Assembly (NCBI GenBank): GCA_033239005.1
Contig: BSQZ01000035.1
Span: 6,502,501 to 6,566,500, forward strand
From: Lamellibrachia satsuma
Taxonomy: Eukaryota; Annelida; Polychaeta; Sabellida; Siboglinidae
Reading direction: 5' to 3'
DNA: 64,000 nucleotides
The notes beneath the pieces are model-generated. The model was not told where the DNA came from. It worked only from the letters and a program-made list of their open reading frames with translations, and did not search any database. The number at the start of each line of letters is the position of its first letter. Positions within the stretch are counted from its first letter, which is position 1. Below are positions 14,640-27,000 of the stretch, one piece after another. The position numbers and the translations under genes are program-made.

Positions 14640-15978
14640 GACATAATAATCTTCATACATTAAGTAAGGCGTCGATATTCTCCAAAACGTTTATTTTATA
14701 TTTCTTCTTAAAATGATTTATATTAGCAGACATTGTAATGTTTAAGGATTGAAACAATTGTTGCACTTCTGCTATTTTGTAGATTGGCAGGTAATACTGT
14801 CTTACTGACTTCGTACATTATCATAGCAATTTTCAATATTCAATATTTATGTATCTGGAATGACATAGATACCATGCATTGACCACAATTCACGTATTTG
14901 TGACAAATCCAAGCAGTTAATATTAGTTTTATATACTATACCATATTTTGCAGCAATACCAGACGTATTGCTATTGAACAATAAGGAAATCGTTGTTTTC
15001 CAACGAAAGATGTAGTTTTATGTATTATTGCAATGCCTTTTAATTTCTCTGGAACCTGACGCGCTAAGTTACATTTATTATCATTTAGAATTCCTACATA
15101 CGGTGTTATGCTTACCTATTTTACGTAAGAGTTAAGCATTACATTGTTTCGACAGTTTGAAAACAATGTATGGTGTGTCTTGGCGACATTTAAAGACAGA
15201 TTATTTACATAAAACGTCATGTTTAGCTTACCAATTCATTACTTTTATGCTGAAGAATAATTTAGAAATGTTACAACTATCATGTATGTATACTTTAAAG
15301 AGCTTCGGTCCCAAGAATGGCAATCATATTTATATATAAATAACTAGTGAGCCAATTATTGGCAAAACCTGTCACACAGTAGTGGTTAAGCATCTTAAGT
15401 AATACATTATGATCAATGGCATAAAAAATGTCTAAGTAAACAAACAAGAACAAATAGTTGATTTAGCTTCTGCTGTCTTAAACTCTTCTGTTAGTTCTAA
15501 TAATATAATTGCTTTTGTTGTATTTCATTTTAAGATTTTATTTTTGTTGTTGATTTTCAGATTTTTTTTGCTCGACTAAGTCTATTTACATAAGATTGTA
15601 TGATCTAATTTAATGAGATCGCGAACGGTAAATGATGTAAAAACAAGTCCGAGGTATACGTTCGCAACTGTCATTCCACTTGTCTATATACTACTTTCAT
15701 ATGAGCTGTTACGTATGTGGAAATGGTTTTATAGCATGCGAAGGAACAGAACCCTTTTCTATCACTGAAAGAATTGTTATGTTTACACGTTCTTAAAATA
15801 CTAATGACATCCTTTCATTATTAATGATGGCTAAAACATTGATTTCGGATTACAGTTTTTTAAATACTCTGACATACATTTTCATTATGCACTGTTATGT
15901 GTTTTACTAAATTAGCCCCCACATTTATTAAGAACTCGCTAAGAGCAGTATTAACATATTTCTTATTTCGAAATACAT
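14640..15978. other. No gene seen
   Basis: AT-rich intron sequence without recognised exons, RNA genes or clear repeats. A 61-codon frame at 15157-15339 shows no family resemblance. Confidence 0.4.
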
Positions 15979-16525
15979 ACCCAGCTAACCATTTAACGTC
16001 CTTATTACTTTCCCAGATCATAACTGGTTAAGAAAACATTTGGGGAACGTTGTGGGAAGGCCTCAAATGCAGTTTCATGTTCGTTCCCCGTCCTTACAAC
16101 ACGTTCTTACAAAACCTTTAGGCAACCTTTTAATAGTGAACTTACAAAACCTTTAGAAAACCTTCAGAGAACAATCCTTGCTTAAAAAACATACACACAC
16201 AATCCCTTTAGGGATGACTTTAATAAAACCCGATACTTTATTCCATATAGCTAGGTTCTCTTGCGCAATAACAAATTCATAATTATTTAAAATAAAAATT
16301 TATTTTGGCATGTTCACCGTGTCAAATAGATACAGTTGCGGTGTGTTATGGCTTCAGTAAAACAACTCATATCCATGACACCTTGTACATGTGTTGTATT
16401 CCCAACTATATTATAGTGACACACGTTTATTTTGGTTTTCCTGGAGTAAGGGAAGGTTGGACATGTAGAGACGAAAACAGAGCAGCAGAAATAGATCTCG
16501 ACATACCTTCACTGAGGTACCTGTG

Positions 16526-16660
16526 AATTGGAGGGAAGGCCTAGACAATTGTATGTTCTCTGGTAGTGTGATAAGTTGATGAGAAATGATGGCTTCTGCA
16601 AATCTCTGTCTAAAGTAAACATGTTTGGCTGGAAACTTGCAGCCAAGTGGACCTATGCAT
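16526..16660. repeat. Dispersed repeat, copy B
   Basis: Second copy of the repeat at 14142-14295, same orientation, about 2.4 kb away, with several small deletions. Confidence 0.78.
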
Positions 16661-17792
16661 TAAACTATGTATCTATATTTTTGTGTGTACATCTGCAAGT
16701 GTACATATAACATGCAGGGAAGAGTAAATTAGCTTCAGTTTCAGATCTTTTGCAGCACCAACTGGAATAAAAAGTAAGCCAGTTGTAGTGATACATAACA
16801 AAATTGTGTATACATATTTAAATGCTAGTGTATAAAGGCGAAACCCAATGATTTAGCATTAAAACACTGCTTAAATAACAACTTGGTGCATAGAAATTAC
16901 GTATGTAGTTACCCGGTTTTGTTAATTTGATGGTTGAATATAGGAGGAAACTCCACACCCTGCAAATCTTCAGCCACAACTTTACGTTCCTTTCAGAAAA
17001 AAACATTAATTTTAACAAGCATCTACAACTTTTAAAATGTGATCAAATACCCCATGAACAAATGTCTTAGTGTATAAATATTGTATAAGCAAAACAACCA
17101 GAACTTAATTATGTTACATGTTTCTACATAAAACATAAAATAATAATGCTCAACATATTTAATTCATGTTTGCTTTATGTTATAGCCTACACATATGGCT
17201 ACATTTGTCCCACTGGATATAATTACATTCAGCCACTCATAAATTATCTAGTAGCAGGGTGCTTTTTTGCTTTCTGATTTCATACTCATTTTAAAAATTG
17301 TCAACGTTTGACATAGTTCTACATAAAACGTGATTGTATAGCTTACATCTTTGTCTACATTTTCACCACTGGATGTAAGGACATTCAGTCACTCAAACAT
17401 TGTTTCGTGGCAGGGTGAAGTTGGTCTATATTTGCATTCAGTTGTGATGAAATTAAATTTCATAGCAGTATTCCCATGATAGCATAACGTGTTGTAGTTA
17501 TTATCATTCTATTATAGTAAAGAGCATCTTAGCAACCAACAAAGTGATACCTCATTCGTACTTTTATGATAACAATTAGCATTATACATATGAACTGACA
17601 GAAGCAGTGACTTGTATATATGTTTGCCAAATTGTTCAGTGTTATTATACCGTATAAAATATCCAGCATTCATGGTGTGATATTTTTAGTGCAAACTTGT
17701 GTCAGTGAATAATTATCAAAACCAAACTTACGTCTTGGAGCAATATGATATGACAGATATGAAGACTGAAACAGAGGAATTGTACGTAAGAA

Positions 17793-18092
<300 letters not shown>

Positions 18093-18289
18093 CCCAAATG
18101 CATGTACATGTATATGAACTGTGGCTATTGGTGGATGATACAGGAAACTTAAAAATATATTATATGTGCAACATTAAATGTGCACGTAGAGCTTGAGCAT
18201 TTTCAAAATGTTCTGTGGTAAACCAATATTTTATGGTATGTGTGAAAATTGTGTGTTTAAAAATCATGTTTTTGCACTGATTGACTCGG

Positions 18290-18430
18290 CCACATTTACA
18301 CCTGAAAAGCTCCCAGAGAGTACCTGAGACCTCCATTTTTCAAAACAATTCATGTGGGAGCCCCCAGACTTCCCCTCGCAGAGGAGGAGTTGCACCCCCC
18401 GGGCTCCCCCCAGCCGGCTCTAGGTGCCTT
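18290..18430. other. GC-rich patch, unassigned
   Basis: A local GC-rich stretch with C-runs (CCCCCCGGGCTCCCCCCAGC near 18395) inside AT-rich sequence. No open frame or RNA structure that I can support. It probably belongs to an interspersed repeat. Confidence 0.35.
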
Positions 18431-19725
18431 AATTTCAGGAGTTTTCTTCTTCTCCACTAATCCCTGTAATTACTGTTTTTGATGATTATGGGATTCCTTT
18501 TCCGTTGACTAAAACAATGGGATGATGTTCTTTATTGTATCTGCAACCCATTTGAGGTGTGAACATGCAATAAAAGAAAACACCATTATTCACTGTCGAC
18601 ATTGTCATTGAGCACACTATAGAGCGCATTATTGAGACGACTGCAAAGTTTTCATGTGTATAACCGGAACGCAGTGAGCACACCATAGAACACACAATTG
18701 TGACCAATGCCACTGCTTTGACTGCTGATTACCTAATTCACCAGATCATCAATCATACTGCCACGTTTTCATTTCTATAACCGCCACGCAATTAAGAGTC
18801 AAAGAGAGAACATATAAACAAAAGGCACTTCGATTACACTATACGAACATGCAGAAACATTACAATTGTATTTACACTTATTCACGACTAGTTAAATTCA
18901 AAATGTTACATAAAGGAAAACCACGGAAGTTATGCGACCAATCATGCACAGCAAGCATATTTTCTGCAGAAAGTTACACCACCACACATGCGCAGTAAGA
19001 ACACTTCCGGTACTGGTAGTAGCTAACATCCAGTATGTATACTCTTGCATTAAGATGTGTGTTTTGAAAGCGGCATTGTTTTTAGATGTCACCTGTTGGT
19101 CCACGACCAACATGGAACACGACACTATATAGTATTATTTTTGTATTGTTTACTCATGTTATATCATCGTTACACTATAATCTACCGTAGTTCAAATTGT
19201 GGTATTAATTAAATAATTAAAACCAGTTTGCCGATACACCTTTCTATGCATGCAAGTCACCAATGATTAAGTTGCCTATTTTAAATAATTTTGATAGCTA
19301 ATTAATATCATAGATTTAATTTAATTAATTAATATCACATTTACTCACTTTTACTAAACTACAATATGCAGCATGATAAAATAAAAACATTCTGCCAACA
19401 AAATATTTCAATTGTTATTCTGGATAACATTAATGTTAAACATGTTTGACAGACCGACTCACACCACAATCTCAACAGGCATTGCCGATATGGTGTTATA
19501 TAAAATTCCGCTTATTAATATATTATAGACCGAAATACCTTCAATATAAGTTCACAAATGTTCTATCAAAGTTTTGTAAGTTCGCCAAAGGTTCCATCAG
19601 TATTTTATAAGAACGTTTGGAAAACAACAAGAAAACTGTCCACGAGGCCTTTCCCAGAACGTTACTTCCAATCGTTTTCACAACCATTCAAGAACGTGCT
19701 ATGAACGTTAAAGTGTTAGCTGGGT

Positions 19726-20980
19726 GCGAACGTTCTGTATTTGTTATATATTCACTGACGTATATATAACGTTTTCATAAAATTAGCATATTACTTTCAT
19801 GTTTAATGTCAAATACTAATAACGAACAGCGCTTCTTTTATTTACTAATGATTTATTATTTTTATTATGTATTCTTAATGTTCTAGGGATTATATTCAAC
19901 TTAAAAAATACCATAACGTTTCTACAACTCCCCAAAACGTTACATTTACCATCTTGGTCCCAAGAGGGGACTTTCAGGGTCTGTCCATTTTATTTGTGTC
20001 AATTCAACTTGTTAAAAACAAATAAAAAACACTCTTTATAAAGGCTACAATAACCAAGATACAACTGTTCAGCAATGATATTTGAACAAAATGTGTATGT
20101 GACAAAATACAAACCAAACCATAACTTAATTACTTAATTTATGCGCCTACCCTGAAGTCAGCGTAACTGCGCATCGGTCTGCTCACGATACTCCCACGTG
20201 GTTATAACATCGTGAAATCAACACAGACGTTATATTGTCGAGTGAAATCAAATCCATGACGCAAACAGTAAACACAAATAATACACGTATTGGTAAAATA
20301 ACCGAAAACATTATAAGTGGCGTCTTCTTGAGGATAATTTCTGTTGTGGATATATTACAGTAATTTAGTTCTGAGTGTGAATACGTGATAGCAAAACCTA
20401 AATGTTTCCCCAGCACAGTGTGTTCTATGTATAATATTATGGAGATGAACAATAAATGAAAATGTTTGCCAACTTGTACAGAAATTAATGACATTACTCT
20501 ATGTGGATCACATTTTGGTTTGACATTTTTTTTACCGTACTATAACTTTTTACAAGAACACTTGGGTAAGGTGGTCCTTTCAAGATAGCAAAACCAAAAT
20601 GTTTTTTTTATATAAAAATAAATAATAAATGAACATGTTGACCACCAACTCTTAAATGACATTACTCCTTTAAATGTGACTATATTATATATATTTTTAA
20701 AATTACATGGAAAGCCCAGTGTTTTGCCTTTTCATTAAGATAAATAAAATGATTAATTTTACCATTATGCTATGGATATTTGACATATTATGCTTTATAG
20801 AATATGAACATATAACATTTTGCAACATTCCTGCAAGTTTTATATTATATTTGAATAGTAAATAAATTTCTTGTTATGGCTTATTATAATTTCTGGTAAA
20901 TGTGTTGCTGAAGTAGATTTTGTTATGTCAGATATTTCAAAACTATGTACGGGACCCCCTGACTTTATAAGAAATGGATT
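19726..20980. other. No gene seen
   Basis: AT-rich intron sequence. A 103-codon minus-strand frame (20183-20494) has hydrophobic runs but no neighbour, motif or splice context supporting a gene. Confidence 0.35.
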
Positions 20981-20984
20981 TCAA

Positions 20985-21063
20985 ACAACAACAAAAATCC
21001 AATGGCTTCCTTGTCCACTTGCTATCTGGGCCTTTTCCTTGGATTGCAAATCTTGTTAAAGAC
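20985..21063 (+). mobile_element. LINE 3' UTR fragment
   Basis: The sequence CAATGGCTTCCTTGTCCACTTGC, then CATCTGGGCC-like and AAATCTTGTTAAA blocks, also occurs at 29150-29215 and, inverted, at 37760-37925 and 50885-50975. In the best copies it lies directly after the LINE C-terminal coding end, so this is a 3'-terminal fragment of that family. Confidence 0.7.
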
Positions 21064-21114
21064 TTTAGGCCTACATCTCTATACGACGAATAACCTAAGT
21101 AGCACTAGTTACAT

Positions 21115-21240
21115 TATTAGTAGTTATTAGTAGCAGTATTACCAGTAGTAACACTACACGCAGTAGCAATAGCAGCAGTAGTAGCATTTGTAACAGTTGT
21201 AGCAGTGGTAGCAGTACAACGTTACCACCAGCAACATTAT
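21115..21240. repeat. Decayed AGT/AGC trinucleotide tract
   Basis: Imperfect trinucleotide tract (AGTAGC, AGCAGT, GTAACA words) just upstream of exon 3. A second tract of ATC/ATT trinucleotides lies downstream at 21637-21712. Confidence 0.85.
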
Positions 21241-21270
21241 TCGTACTAGTAGTTTGTGCAGATGATAAAA

Positions 21271-21482
21271 TATAATGTACATCACTTTTCGTTTACTTAG
21301 TAATATTCTTTGTCGCCAGACGAGTCCATTCCCGTGGTGCAACTGCAGCTGGGCAGTGGCAATGAGGCGTTTGCTAAAACCCATGATGCCGCCCGGAATG
21401 GAACTCCGGTATTAGTGATGGCTGAAAACGCCAAGATGAGGAAGGCGTTTTTGGAGAAAATGAAAGCCAAACATGGGTATGT
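21271..21482 (+). repeat. Arm of an inverted duplication containing TRPM exon 3
   Basis: About 210 bp here reappear on the opposite strand at 31202-31412. The match includes about 49 bp of upstream intron (TATAATGTACAT, then TTTTCGTTTACTTA and CTTTGTCGCCAG), the full 157 bp exon, and the first donor bases. Similarity stops soon after the donor. Confidence 0.93.
21320..21476 (+). CDS. TRPM-like: TRPM-like channel, exon 3 (SLOG region, distal)
   Basis: Begins after TCGCCAG with two bases that complete the split codon from exon 2 (giving Asp). It encodes ESIPVVQLQLGSGNEAFAKT, then ARNGTPVLVMAENAKM and a Lys/Ala-rich helix. The (I/V)PVV..(L/V)..G and N-G-T-P-V-(L/V)-V pattern matches the family's IPV-(V/L)-LLV-EGG and P-(I/V)-P-V-VV-GSGR(A/S)(A/S)D segment. 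The usual GGP and GSGRAAD turns are replaced (GSGNE, AENAKM). It ends CAT GG|GTATGT, phase 2. An inverted 95% identical copy exists at 31208-31364. Confidence 0.85.
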
Positions 21483-22430
21483 TTTTATGGTCAACAGAAA
21501 TTCACAGATGCTGATAATGTTGCTTTTAGATTACCATTGGAATGCTGTGTCGCAGTGATATCCAGCCTGGAATTGCAAGAATGTCATGGTTACAGTGAAA
21601 TCGCTGTTGGGCAGGCAATTTTATCCTTAAAACCGATCACCATCATCATTATTATTATTATTATCATCATTGTCTTCATCATCATCACCATCATAATTAT
21701 CATCATCATATGATGCCGTGCCTGTTGCAGGCGTAGGCGACAATGACCCTTCACTTCACATGTGTCTTCAAACAGTTATGTTATGCTCTTTCCTAGTCAA
21801 GCTGTTACACCATCGAGGATTTTAATGTTTGGCCGAACTCTGCTTTTTTCTTGATTTTGTAATTTTTCTTGATTTTGCGCATGATCTTCATTTCAGCGTT
21901 TGTTTTTCTAAGAATATCCTAATTACCTTTCCATTCTGTCCACGATACTCTGAACATTCTTCTCAAAAACACATTTATGTAGATTCTTTTATCGTTGTTG
22001 ATTGTTTGGTCATTGACCATGATTCACGCCCATAATAAAGCAGCATGGGCTCTATGTAGCATTGCAGAACGTCTTACCCCACTTTAAATGATAGTGGAGA
22101 CCGGGACTAACTGGATTAACTGGGACATCCCTCTAGTCAAGTGGAAAATTCCAAGTCAGGTAAATTCGTTTAGCCCTATTTTCTGAATAGAAAGGAAACC
22201 TCTTTCAGTCACCAGACGGTTGTTTTTTCTAAAACATACTTGAATATCATATAGGTTTAAATGCAGGTTTCACCATTCAAAATAATGTCCATTGTGAAAA
22301 ACATGAAACGTAAACTGTCATGGACTTTTAATACCAAAACATAACAATGATGGAACCGCATAGTAAGCTAGGGATTTAAGACGAGCAATTCTCAAAGATG
22401 TGACTGAGTTCTCCCCGTTGTTCATGTGCA
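21483..22430. other. Intron 3 start: trinucleotide tract, otherwise no gene
   Basis: After an ATC/ATT tract (21637-21712), the sequence is AT-rich with no recognised exon. Confidence 0.4.
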
Positions 22431-22439
22431 TATATTGTT

Positions 22440-22850
22440 ATGGCTCACTAGGACACTTGTGACGGGGCTAACTGGGACATTGTCCCATTAAACTTAGTGT
22501 TCAGTCTCCTCATAATGTTTGCAACACTTGGCAGATGAGCCACCATTGTCAACCCATGACCATCTATAGCAAAGGGCATCGGTCTGGCATTTCCACGAGC
22601 ATTCACACCAGAGAATGTCATATCTGACTTCCAGGTATCAGGTTGGTATATGACCCAAGTTGGCATATGAGCCTCTGGAACCCCACTTCAGAGTGCAATG
22701 TCAGCACAGCGTCATTAGCGAAGAACATCTCACTAATCAAGACCTGGTGTACTTTGGTTTTCGCTCACAGACTGGCCAAATTGAACAGCTTCCCATCAGT
22801 CTTCGTATGTAAACACACACCTACTGAAAATGAGCCGCATACATAGGAAA
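22440..22850 (-). mobile_element. RTE-like LINE reverse transcriptase fragment
   Basis: The minus strand, with stops, reads TDGKLFNLASL, AKTKVHQVLISEMFFANDAV, then LHSEVGFQRLI, the layout of the LFNLARLRAKTKV...LFADDAA region of RTE-type reverse transcriptases. The catalytic FADD is decayed to FAND. Downstream, IDGHGLTMVAHLPSV and RRLNTKFNG correspond to the following I-(D/N)-G..L..V..F.YLGS...D segment in another frame. A decayed internal fragment. Confidence 0.65.
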
Positions 22851-23329
22851 GCAACAAGGAAAGAACCACGGGGTGTTGGGGTGGCACCTCATTAGGGGGA
22901 GTAAACAATAATAATGTCAGCACTAAATATTTACAGCCAGAGAGAGAGTAATTAGTGGTAGCTGTAATTATCCACCAGGTTATCGTCCCAGTGACCCCAT
23001 CAGTGGACAGTCTGTTGTCTTTGGTTCCCCTTCTAGTCTGGCCTACCTGAATGATTAACCTTTCATTCCCTTCCATAGTTCACAGTAAACTGTCAATTGT
23101 ATTCGTGCGCGCTTGGGCTGCCACACGGGGTAATTGTCTGACCCTATTATTGATATTACCGTACGTTTATACGCTGTTCGCTACTTTAATTTTACATTGT
23201 GTGTGACAGTAAAGGTATGTGGATTATGATGTTACAACTTGGAGGTGTCTGGTTGCCTGGATTTTAGTATTTTATGTGACACAAGTTTCATATTTGCCGC
23301 CCTATCGTCAATGAACTAGAATCGTCGCC

Positions 23330-26143
23330 ATGGTGATCGTGTACACAAGCCACCGACTACGCCAACTGTGTCAGCGTTCCACGAAATCGCTCATGCGTGT
23401 CTCCAGCGCAGTCTACTATGACCTGAAGCAACTGGGCATTTGTTACGCAACACCAACACACAGAGGAACCACTGGCGGTCAGTGTCGTCTGCGAGCGCCA
23501 GAACCAATTCCACCTATTGTGACAACGACGAGGAAATCTGTTATTAAACAAACTGGTGTAAACAATGCTAACTTGATTATACTGACTTCGATGGAATCGC
23601 GTAATGGGTCTACCACTGCGCGAAGCTGCTCTGATCGATCTCTTACCAGTGCTGTGACGTGTGTGCTCCTCAACACCCGATCTGTCTGTAATAAACCAGT
23701 AACAGTTAAAGAACACATGATTGATCAAAAAGCCGATTTAATGTTTCTGACCGAAACATGGTGCAAGCCAAGCAAGAGTGCCGTTCTCAACGAGTTAACC
23801 CCGCCAGGTTACAGCTTCATTGGCGAGTGCCGTTCGTCGAAGCGTAGAGGCGGTGTCGGATTGTTATATAAGTCGGCATATAAATTCCGCAAGACTACAA
23901 CCAAACGATATGACACATTTGAACATTTAGACGTTAAATCAACACAAACGTCGAGACCTGTGCGTGTTGTCATTATTTACCGACCACCTACCACCTCCGT
24001 ACAGTCGTTCCTTGACGAATTCACAAAGTACGTAAACGAAATAGTTGTTACACGGCAAGACATCCTCATTGTCGGTGATTTCAATCTTCACTGTGAACTT
24101 AATAGTGCGCCTGGTGTAAAGTTATTGAATGACATTTTAGCAGAAAACAACTTAAAACAACATGTCACAGAACCCACACATATGAAGGGACACATGCTAG
24201 ACTTGGTGATAACACGCTCATCCAGTTCAATCGTGTCGTCAACTACAGCGTACCCCAGCAGCATATCAGATCACTACAGTGTCGTTTTCCGTCTGTCGTC
24301 TGCTAGCCCAGTGTCTGCTCGTGCCGTGAAACAGCTGCGTGATTTTCGCGGACTTGATCTGGTTCGCCTCGAAACTGACCTTTCTTCGCGTCTTGCATCA
24401 ATAGATACTACTCTAGATGTGAATACCATGGTCGGCCAGTACGAGCATGCGGTCTTATCCACTATTGACTTGCATGCCCCAGTTACTGTGAGAATGAAAG
24501 TTTGCCGACGCAAGGAACCGTGGTACAATGACGACATCCATCAAGCCAGGGCATTAAGACGTGCAAACGAGAAGAGATGGAGAACAACGAAATTCGAGGT
24601 GCATCGCCAGATTTTTGTTGAGCATCGAACAGCGGTCAACAACATGATCAAGCGAGCGAAGCGTGCTCACTACGAGTCAGTGTTGTCATCACTTGACCAG
24701 CGAACATGCTTTCGTGTGGTTAACACTCTGCTAAAGCCACCGGGAATAATTCTTCCACAATCCAGTAACACTGAAACACTGTGCAATGACTTCGCAACCT
24801 ACTTTGCAGAGAAAACACAAAGAATTAGAATGCAGATACACACAAAGCTTACCAATGATGAAGAGTATTCTTGTTGTGCTATCGACTCTGGCAGCCAAAG
24901 TCAACGTTTGTCGAACGAACTCAATCGACTGCTACCTACTAGTGAAGAGGAAATGAAGAACATCATCAGCCTATGCCCATCAAAGACATGCAGCCTGGAC
25001 TCTTGCCCCACTGATCTGTTGAAGAAAACAGTTGGTGTGCACATTCCTTATCTGGTGGCAATAGTGAATAACAGCTTTAAGCAAGGACTATTTCCGATCA
25101 CGTTGAGAACAGCAATAGTAAAACCACTTCTGAAATCCGACACTCTCGACAAAGACATGTTAAAGAACTACAGACCAGTGTCAAATATAGCATTCGTCGG
25201 CAAAGTCTTGGAGAAAGTGGCAGTTCGTCGTTTGCTTGACCATCTGACATTGAATGGGCTGCACGAAGAATACCAATCGGCATATAAGATGCTTCACAGT
25301 ACAGAAACAGCTCTACTGCGTGTTCAGCATGACATTGCTAGTGTACTCGACAAGAATCATGCAATGCTGTTTGTCATGCTGGACTTATCAAGTGCATTTG
25401 ACACGATTGACCATGAACATTTGCTGACACTACTGCACGACGAATACGGTGTGTGTGGAATAGCGTTATCATGGTTCCGGACGTACTTGGAAGACCGCAC
25501 CCACTGTGTCAAGATAGACTCAAAAACATCCGCGACTATTCCGCTACAGAGTGGTGTGCCACAGGGCTCGGTCCTTGGGCCAGTTATGTTCACTCTATAC
25601 ACCACCCCATTGCAGCGGATATTCAAAAGACATGGCATAAAATACCATAAGTATGCCGACGACATTCAACTATATGCGTCGTACAATCCCGCTACATCAG
25701 GCGACCAAGTGATAACTGCGAGGCGACTCGAAAACTGTATTGGGGAAGCTAGACGATGGATGGCGCTGCGCATGCTGAAACTAAACGACGAAAAAACAAA
25801 GATGATGATCTTTACATCAAAACATCATCTCAGGATGTACGGAGGCTGCTCCTTGAGAATCGGAGATGATACGGTTTCACCATCAGATCGCATAAGGAGT
25901 TTGGGAGTTCACATGGATCAACATCTGACGATGACAGATCATGTGACTGCTGTGTGTGCCGCATGTAACTACCATCTGTACAGACTGTCGTCAATACGGC
26001 ACTATTTAACAACTGAAGCCGCGAAAAGCGCTGTCAATGCACTCGTCACCTCTCGCCTGGACTACTGTAACTCCTCTTGCATAACATACCGTTATCACAG
26101 ACAGCCCGGTTGCAGCGTGTCCAGAACAATGCAGCCAGGCTAA
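23330..26143 (+). CDS. LINE endonuclease / reverse transcriptase (first frame)
   Basis: About 937 residues. After a basic N-terminal leader, the endonuclease shows [10 protein letters not shown] (about residue 112), LTETW (about 141), VVIIYRPP (about 215), [10 protein letters not shown] (about 245) and SDHYSVVF (about 310), so the N, E, Y, D and D-H catalytic positions are present. The reverse transcriptase shows [10 protein letters not shown] (about 615), [18 protein letters not shown] (about 684), [13 protein letters not shown] (about 743) and KYADDIQLY (about 780), with catalytic D and DD intact. It acts by nicking target DNA and priming reverse transcription there. The frame is lost near 26070: after DYCNS it runs out of frame and stops, about 140 residues short of the family C-terminus. 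Confidence 0.92.
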   Translation: MVIVYTSHRLRQLCQRSTKSLMRVSSAVYYDLKQLGICYATPTHRGTTGGQCRLRAPEPIPPIVTTTRKSVIKQTGVNNANLIILTSMESRNGSTTARSCSDRSLTSAVTCVLLNTRSVCNKPVTVKEHMIDQKADLMFLTETWCKPSKSAVLNELTPPGYSFIGECRSSKRRGGVGLLYKSAYKFRKTTTKRYDTFEHLDVKSTQTSRPVRVVIIYRPPTTSVQSFLDEFTKYVNEIVVTRQDILIVGDFNLHCELNSAPGVKLLNDILAENNLKQHVTEPTHMKGHMLDLVITRSSSSIVSSTTAYPSSISDHYSVVFRLSSASPVSARAVKQLRDFRGLDLVRLETDLSSRLASIDTTLDVNTMVGQYEHAVLSTIDLHAPVTVRMKVCRRKEPWYNDDIHQARALRRANEKRWRTTKFEVHRQIFVEHRTAVNNMIKRAKRAHYESVLSSLDQRTCFRVVNTLLKPPGIILPQSSNTETLCNDFATYFAEKTQRIRMQIHTKLTNDEEYSCCAIDSGSQSQRLSNELNRLLPTSEEEMKNIISLCPSKTCSLDSCPTDLLKKTVGVHIPYLVAIVNNSFKQGLFPITLRTAIVKPLLKSDTLDKDMLKNYRPVSNIAFVGKVLEKVAVRRLLDHLTLNGLHEEYQSAYKMLHSTETALLRVQHDIASVLDKNHAMLFVMLDLSSAFDTIDHEHLLTLLHDEYGVCGIALSWFRTYLEDRTHCVKIDSKTSATIPLQSGVPQGSVLGPVMFTLYTTPLQRIFKRHGIKYHKYADDIQLYASYNPATSGDQVITARRLENCIGEARRWMALRMLKLNDEKTKMMIFTSKHHLRMYGGCSLRIGDDTVSPSDRIRSLGVHMDQHLTMTDHVTAVCAACNYHLYRLSSIRHYLTTEAAKSAVNALVTSRLDYCNSSCITYRYHRQPGCSVSRTMQPG

Positions 26144-26502
26144 TAACACGCACCAGTAAACACGACCACATCACACCAGCGTTGAAGGAGCTGCATTGGC
26201 TGCCGGTTGAGAGCCGAATCGCCTTCAAGATGTTGGTAATGACTTATAAATGCATCAATGGTTTGGCGCCGTCTTATCTTGCAGAACTTGTTCAACCACG
26301 AAAACGTGACGGACGCCTACGCCAGAACTATGCGCCAACACTGCACCAAGGCATAACAAATAAGTGTATTGGCGATTCGGCATTTGGCGCAGCAGCACCA
26401 CGACTATGGAATAAATTACCTGTGAACATTCGTGCATCGGGGACACTTTCTGTGTTTAGAAAGTGTTTAAAGACATATCTTTTTATTGGACATTTTAATT
26501 AA
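26077..26502 (+). CDS. LINE C-terminal domain (second frame, after a frameshift)
   Basis: Continues the element's protein in a different frame: [44 protein letters not shown], then a [10 protein letters not shown] ending. This is the conserved C-terminal region of L2/CR1-type LINEs. It overlaps the end of the first frame, and the join shows a one-base length difference around 26070-26090. I infer a single indel; a sequencing error cannot be excluded. Confidence 0.9.
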   Translation: MHNIPLSQTARLQRVQNNAARLITRTSKHDHITPALKELHWLPVESRIAFKMLVMTYKCINGLAPSYLAELVQPRKRDGRLRQNYAPTLHQGITNKCIGDSAFGAAAPRLWNKLPVNIRASGTLSVFRKCLKTYLFIGHFN

Positions 26503-27000
26503 TTTAAATTGTTTTGAAATGATGGACATTGCTTTATAATTTTTTTTAAATGTTATATACATTTTAATTAGTGCTTAGATTTTTATATTAATTTATATAG
26601 TTTACATAAAAATTTTTTTAGTACAGTATTAGTTTAGTTTAGTTTATATAATTTGCATACACATTTTTGTACAGTATTTATTTATTTATTTTTATATTAG
26701 TTTACATAATTTCCATATTAATGTACGTCTTTAAACCAGTGTTTAATTTGTTTAAAATTAATTTATATAATTTACATACAAAGCATTGTAAGTCTTAAAA
26801 CAAAAGTTTAATTTTATTTATATAATTTACATTCCTCTTTTAGTATTGTACGTCTTAAAACCAGTGTTCATATATATATATTTTTAATAAGGTACATTTT
26901 ATCTATTTATATTTATTAATATACATTTGTACAGCGCATCGATCCGCCATGCGGGAATTAGCGCTATAGAAAAAATATTATTATTATTATTATTATTATT

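Larger units (their letters stand above)
23330..27000 (+). mobile_element. Nearly intact L2-like non-LTR retrotransposon
   Basis: A long ORF plus a 3' UTR that ends with a short hairpin-like GCGCTATAGAAAAAATATT block and an (ATT)n tail (26975-27000), the 3' structure typical of L2-type LINEs. The main frame (23330-26143) carries an APE endonuclease and reverse transcriptase; its C-terminus is in another frame (26077-26502). The 5' boundary is uncertain and may extend upstream of 23330. It is the youngest-looking element in the window, with one frameshift and no other inactivating change that I see. It sits in the 15 kb intron between exons 3 and 4, in the gene's orientation. Confidence 0.9.
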
